This document shows positions 60,781-64,000 of a DNA stretch of 64,000 bases, piece after piece (within the stretch, counting starts at the first letter, position 1; each line of letters begins with the position of its first letter). A program made the translations under genes and the position numbers. Under the pieces are notes generated by a model, which saw only the letters and a program-made list of their open reading frames with translations, did no database searches and had not been told where the DNA came from. Origin of the DNA: Verrucomicrobiota bacterium (GTDB lineage Bacteria; Verrucomicrobiota; Verrucomicrobiia; CAIQCK01); assembly GCA_016222825.1 (NCBI GenBank), contig JACRQF010000006.1, positions 1 through 64,000 on the forward strand. The letters are read 5' to 3'.

Positions 60781-61881
60781 ATGACAGCGCTCAATCTCAA
60801 ACCCGCTTCCGCCTGCAAATACGACGAAGTCTCCCTCGGCGAGGTCATGCTCCGGCTCGACCCCGGCGAAGGGCGCATCCGGTGCGCGCGCGAGTTCCGC
60901 GTCTGGGAAGGCGGCGGCGAATACAACGTCGCCCGCGGCCTGCGGCGCTGCTTCGGACTGAAGACCGCCGTCTGCACCGCGTTCGCCGACAACGACGTCG
61001 GCCGGCTCGTCGAGGACTTCATCCTCCAGGGCGGCGTGGACACCGGGTTCATCAAGTGGGTGTCCTACGACGGCGTGGGCCGCACGGTGCGCAACGGGCT
61101 GAACTTCACCGAGCGCGGCTTCGGCGTGCGCGGCGCGGTGGGCGTCTCCGACCGCGGCGGCACCGCGGCTTCGCAGCTCAAGCCGGGCGATTTCGACTGG
61201 GACACCCTCTTCGGCAAACTCGGCGTGCGCTGGCTGCACACGGGCGGCATCTTCGCGGCGTTGAGCGACACCACGCCGAAGGTCGTCATCGAAGCCGTCC
61301 AGAAGGCCAAGCAATACGGCACGATGGTCTCCTACGACCTCAACTACCGCCCGTCGCTTTGGAAGAGCATCGGCGGCCAGAAGCGCGCGCAGGAGGTGAA
61401 CAAGGAGATCGCGAAATACGTGGACGTGATGATCGGCAACGAGGAGGACTTCACCGCCTGCCTCGGCTTCCAGGTCGAGGGCGCGGACGAGAACCTGCTG
61501 CACATTGATGTGACGGCGTTCAAGCGGATGATCGAAGCCGCCGTCAAGACCTACCCGAACTTCAAGGTCGTCGCGACGACGCTGCGCGCCGCCAAGACCG
61601 CCACGCGCAACGATTGGGGCGCGATCTGCTGGATGGACGGCCAGTTCCACGAGTCGCGCGCCTATCCCGACCTCGAAATCCTCGACCGCGTCGGCGGTGG
61701 CGACAGCTTCGCCAGCGGCCTCATCTACGGCCTGATGACCACGGGCGACCCGCAGAAGGCGGTGGACTACGGCGCGGCCCACGGCGCGCTGGCAATGACC
61801 ACCCCCGGCGACACCTCGATGGCGACAAAGGCCGAGGTGGAGAAGCTCATGAAGGGCGGCGGCGCGCGGGTGCAGAGGTGA
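60781..61881 (+). CDS. kdgK: PfkB-family sugar kinase, 2-keto-3-deoxygluconate kinase-like
   Basis: A 366-residue cytosolic kinase of the ribokinase family. Landmarks: EVSLGEVMLRLDPGEG, WEGGGEYNVARGLRRCFGL, TAFADNDVGRLVEDFI, MVSYDLNYRPSLW and the catalytic GGGDSFASGLIYGLM (Asp as base). The pattern fits KDG kinase, which yields KDPG in uronate breakdown, consistent with the sugar-acid symporter at 13843. The last 30 codons are partly duplicated, in damaged form, at 63620-63706. Confidence 0.85.
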   Translation: MTALNLKPASACKYDEVSLGEVMLRLDPGEGRIRCAREFRVWEGGGEYNVARGLRRCFGLKTAVCTAFADNDVGRLVEDFILQGGVDTGFIKWVSYDGVGRTVRNGLNFTERGFGVRGAVGVSDRGGTAASQLKPGDFDWDTLFGKLGVRWLHTGGIFAALSDTTPKVVIEAVQKAKQYGTMVSYDLNYRPSLWKSIGGQKRAQEVNKEIAKYVDVMIGNEEDFTACLGFQVEGADENLLHIDVTAFKRMIEAAVKTYPNFKVVATTLRAAKTATRNDWGAICWMDGQFHESRAYPDLEILDRVGGGDSFASGLIYGLMTTGDPQKAVDYGAAHGALAMTTPGDTSMATKAEVEKLMKGGGARVQR

Positions 61882-61928
61882 AACTCTCGTCTCGATCGTT
61901 CAATTGATTTGTTAGCCCTCTAAACACC

Positions 61929-62690
61929 ATGCCAATAAGCCCGAAAGACGAATACGAGAAGCTCATTCGATGGGCGGACAAATACATCCGTCATCCGAAC
62001 ACTTCTCCGGGCAGCGCTGTTGCGCGATGGCGTAACAAATCGGTTCTGTGGCTTCGGAAGCACACCCCCGATTCAAGATTGGCCGAAGAGTTTCTTACAA
62101 TTCCAGCGCCCAACCATGAAGGACGCGGGCTTAGTCATGGAAACGTGAAGAACATCCAGCGGGCACTTCGCGTCTTCCTACGTGCGCGCGACCTTCTTCC
62201 GTTTTTAGCTGCCGATAGGCAGGCTCGGATACCTCGTCCGGAGAACGCAAAAAAGGTATTTGTTGTTCACGGCCACAACGACGCATTGAAGACAGCCGCC
62301 GCACGGCTACTTACAAAGCTACAACTTGAACCAATCATTCTGCATGAGCAGCCAAACAAGAGCAGAACGATTATCGAGAAGTTCCTCGATTACAGCGATG
62401 TTGCGTTCGCGTTGGTGCTTCTAACGGCGGATGATTGGGGTGGACTCGTTAACGGGCCGCCTGAAAGCTACAATCGTCGCGCACGACAAAACGTAATTTT
62501 AGAGTTGGGCTTCTTCATTGGCCGCCTTGGTCGCGAGCGAGTCGTTGCGATCTACGAAGCGGGAGTTGAAATTCCTTCTGATTATAGTGGAGTTCTATTC
62601 ATTCCTTTCGATTCCGGCGGTATTTGGCAATACCAAGCCGCTAAGGAGATGAAGGCAGCCGGAATTAAGATAGATATGAGCCACATTTGA
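61929..62690 (+). CDS. TIR-like nucleotide-binding protein (PF10137 type)
   Basis: A 253-residue protein. Residues 1-100 are a helical region without a known motif. Residues 107-250 are a TIR-like fold: AKKVFVVHGHNDALKTAAAR, EPIILHEQPNKSRTIIEKF, DVAFALVLLTADDWGG and QNVILELGFFIGRLGRERVV, where Glu192 is the likely NAD-hydrolysis residue. Such domains act as NADase effectors in several anti-phage systems (CBASS, Pycsar and others). No cyclase or other sensor is adjacent, so an incomplete or self-contained system is possible. GC content is clearly lower than in the neighbouring genes, which suggests transfer. Confidence 0.85.
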   Translation: MPISPKDEYEKLIRWADKYIRHPNTSPGSAVARWRNKSVLWLRKHTPDSRLAEEFLTIPAPNHEGRGLSHGNVKNIQRALRVFLRARDLLPFLAADRQARIPRPENAKKVFVVHGHNDALKTAAARLLTKLQLEPIILHEQPNKSRTIIEKFLDYSDVAFALVLLTADDWGGLVNGPPESYNRRARQNVILELGFFIGRLGRERVVAIYEAGVEIPSDYSGVLFIPFDSGGIWQYQAAKEMKAAGIKIDMSHI

Positions 62691-62766
62691 CGAGTGATTG
62701 ACACGCAGTGGCAATCGCCCGCCATTGGAGCAGTCCTTACGCGTAGAGTGTTCAGTAGCCTGAGTT

Positions 62767-63087
62767 TCACTTCGCATCGAGCCGGTCGAGCCGTAGCAGG
62801 ACGGCGCCGAAGTCGAGGGCGCGCTGGCCGGGGACGAGGTAGCAGGCGGGGATGCTGTAGCAGTTGCCGTAGCCACGCCGCAGGAGGCCGAACGCCACGA
62901 GGAGGGCGAGGTGTTTGGAGATGTTGGAGCGTGGGACACCGATGCGCTTGGCCAGTTCGCTGGCCGGGAGTGGCTCACCCTTGAGCAGTTCGTCGAACAT
63001 GCGCCAGCGTGTCATGTCGGAAGCGGCCCGGATGGCGATTTTCAATGGGATGACAGGCATCTGTGAGGCTGTGGTGGGTGTGTTCAT
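62767..63087 (-). CDS. ArsR-type winged-helix regulator
   Basis: A 106-residue DNA-binding protein: ASDMTRWRMFDELLKGEPLP, ASELAKRIGVPRSNISKHLA, the helix-turn-helix, and LLVAFGLLRRGYGNCYSIPA, the wing. No Cys pair of the usual ArsR metal site is seen; the Cys in the wing-side part could bind a ligand. It is upstream-flanked by 21-bp tandem repeats (63141-63392) that could be its regulatory region. It converges on the TIR gene. Confidence 0.85.
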   Translation of the reverse strand: MNTPTTASQMPVIPLKIAIRAASDMTRWRMFDELLKGEPLPASELAKRIGVPRSNISKHLALLVAFGLLRRGYGNCYSIPACYLVPGQRALDFGAVLLRLDRLDAK

Positions 63088-63140
63088 GGGATTTGGTCTG
63101 GTTTTCTGATGGTTTTAGCAAGTTCTCAGGCGATTGACAA

Positions 63141-63392
63141 GGGTCATCGGGGAATAGAGGTTCTTCATCGGTGACTGTAGCTTAACCATGAGTGATTGTA
63201 GCATATTCATCGGTAACTATACATTCTTTGCAGGTGAATAGAGTTTCTTAGTCTGGGAATAGAGTATATCCATCGGTTGCTGGAGTTTCGTAATCGGTGA
63301 GTAGAGTATAGTCGTCGGTGAACAGAGTTTCTTCGTCAGGAATTGGAGATTGTCTTCCGGGAGTCTGAGTTTCGGGCTCGGTGGGGTGAGGA
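63141..63392. repeat. Twelve 21-bp tandem repeats upstream of the ArsR-type gene
   Basis: Twelve diverged copies without gaps; consensus is about TCTTCATCGGTGAATAGAGT plus one base. The period is exactly 21. Read on the minus strand, several units give LYSPxxK-like heptapeptides (LYSPITK, LYSQTKK, LYSPAKN), but no convincing start covers them. It lies 54 bases before the ArsR-type start (63087). The remainder of the gap 63088-63730 holds only this array and the kdgK remnant below. Confidence 0.85.
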
Positions 63393-63613
63393 CGTCGCTC
63401 TGCCGTGTGACATCCGCCTTCAGTGAAGCGCGCTCTTTGTTGCGGGAGTGGACGACGTGAGTTTCCTGGCTGGGATCCGATCGCGCGGTGCCGCGAAGGC
63501 CGAACGCCTCTGCTCCATTCATGATGCGTGTCATCGGCGCGGCGGTGGCGGCGCGAAATGACGTTGCCGGGAGACGGGGGGGCTTGCTAGGTTGGCGGCA
63601 TGATGAAGAGATG

Positions 63614-63706
63614 GTTCTCGCGCTGGCGATGAAGGCCGGGGTGGAGACGCTCATGAAAGGCGGCGGCGCGCGCGCAGCGGTGATCGGCGGTTGTGGATGG
63701 CCTTGA
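63614..63706 (+). pseudogene. Damaged copy of the kdgK 3' end
   Basis: Bases 63620-63632 and 63633-63674 match the end of kdgK (61786-61798 and 61829-61870) with a 30-base internal deletion; over the last 42 bases 38 are identical. The translated remnant reads ALAMKAGVETLMKGGGARA against kdgK's AEVEKLMKGGGARV. It flanks, with kdgK itself, the segment that holds the TIR and ArsR-type genes. Confidence 0.75.
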
Positions 63707-63730
63707 CGTTGGTGAACCAGGATTAGGACT

Positions 63731-64000
63731 ATGAAACTGTCAGCATTGCGAAAGAAGCTCAATTTCTTCGGCGACTCCTCCGAGTGGAAGGACGGGATCA
63801 CGCCATCCATCGGCGGCGGTGACGCCAAGATGCTCATCCGGCTGCTGAACAAGGTCAAACGCGAGAACATGGCGGCCCTCGAAGTCGGGAGTTGGGTGGG
63901 CAACGGCAGCACGCGCGTCATCACGAACCACATCCGGGACCTCCACGCCGTTTTCTACTGCGTGGACACCTGGGCGGGCAGCGAGAACGTCCCGTTCCAC
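63731..64000 (+). CDS. Class I SAM methyltransferase, N-terminal part (continues beyond window)
   Basis: Ninety codons run to the edge of the window. After KKLNFFGDSSEWKDGITPSI the SAM motif I is NMAALEVGSWVGNGSTRV, followed by a strand with FYCVDTWAGSENV, as in Methyltransf_24-type enzymes often found with glycosyltransferases in polysaccharide loci. The substrate cannot be judged from this part. It starts 25 bases after the kdgK remnant. Confidence 0.8.
   Translation, partial: MKLSALRKKLNFFGDSSEWKDGITPSIGGGDAKMLIRLLNKVKRENMAALEVGSWVGNGSTRVITNHIRDLHAVFYCVDTWAGSENVPFH

Noticed and set aside
63141-63392. CRISPR or att repeats
   Set aside because: Units abut without spacers and diverge steadily; no cas gene is near.
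63217-63933. 238-codon minus-strand open frame over the 21-bp array and the methyltransferase
   Set aside because: Its N-terminal part is antisense to the methyltransferase start, and its middle is antisense to the kdgK remnant; only the heptapeptide tail is of interest.

Overview
The window is about 64 kb of GC-rich chromosome (clearly above 60% GC in most genes) from what looks like a free-living Verrucomicrobiota bacterium, most plausibly of the Pedosphaera/Limisphaera type. The reasons are the gene mix: a Cys-type sulfatase, DUF1080, GH2, GH106, WbsX and BNR glycan proteins with export signals, a PEP-CTERM protein, a c-type-heme TolB-like protein, many weak Shine-Dalgarno sites, and palindromic repeats that sit even inside coding regions. 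No rRNA, CRISPR array or intact transposase is visible.

Layout. 1-3.8 kb: the end of an AsmA/TamB-like gene, a GH5-like hydrolase, a PHP-like hydrolase and a corrinoid protein. 3.9-33.6 kb: a long, mostly minus-strand glycan-catabolism region holding a BNR protein, DUF1080, GH2, a GH43-like/six-hairpin fusion, a GH5-like hydrolase, an MFS sugar-acid transporter, a lactonase-like amidohydrolase, an FAD oxidoreductase, a sulfatase, a GH29/GH42-like hydrolase, a DUF4143 ATPase, a heme/TolB protein, an aldo/keto reductase, a GH106 rhamnosidase-like enzyme, an arabinose/fucose isomerase-like enzyme, a WbsX-like protein and an IclR regulator. Together they suggest uptake and breakdown of deoxysugar- or uronate-rich sulfated polysaccharide. 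33.7-38.7 kb: an S41-like protein lacking its catalytic residues, ManC, and hypotheticals. 38.8-47.7 kb: an NfnAB-like pair, uridine kinase, a sugar-nucleotide-like/LbH protein, glycogen phosphorylase, a STAS protein and a GT26-STAS-STAS fusion. 47.9-51.8 kb: tRNA-Ser(GCT), a zinc-ribbon membrane protein, a hypothetical and RecN. 51.9-55.4 kb: a remarkable 1159-residue Cys/His/Trp repeat protein ending in GLUG repeats. 55.5-61.9 kb: an integrase remnant, an Old Yellow Enzyme/NfnB fusion, a Gph-like phosphatase, a UroD-family methyltransferase-like protein and a KDG kinase. 61.9-64 kb: a TIR-like nucleotide-binding protein and an ArsR-type regulator, enclosed between the 3' end of the KDG kinase gene and a damaged copy of that end, then twelve 21-bp tandem repeats and the start of a methyltransferase.

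The most unusual items are the 41-module Cys/His/Trp-GLUG protein, the GT26-STAS-STAS fusion next to a free STAS protein, the apparently inactive S41 protein, the TIR gene between kdgK 3'-end repeats, and a set of twin-hairpin palindromes (several sequence families, one architecture) found between genes and also in frame inside three enzymes. All functions are inferred from sequence reading; no database search was run.
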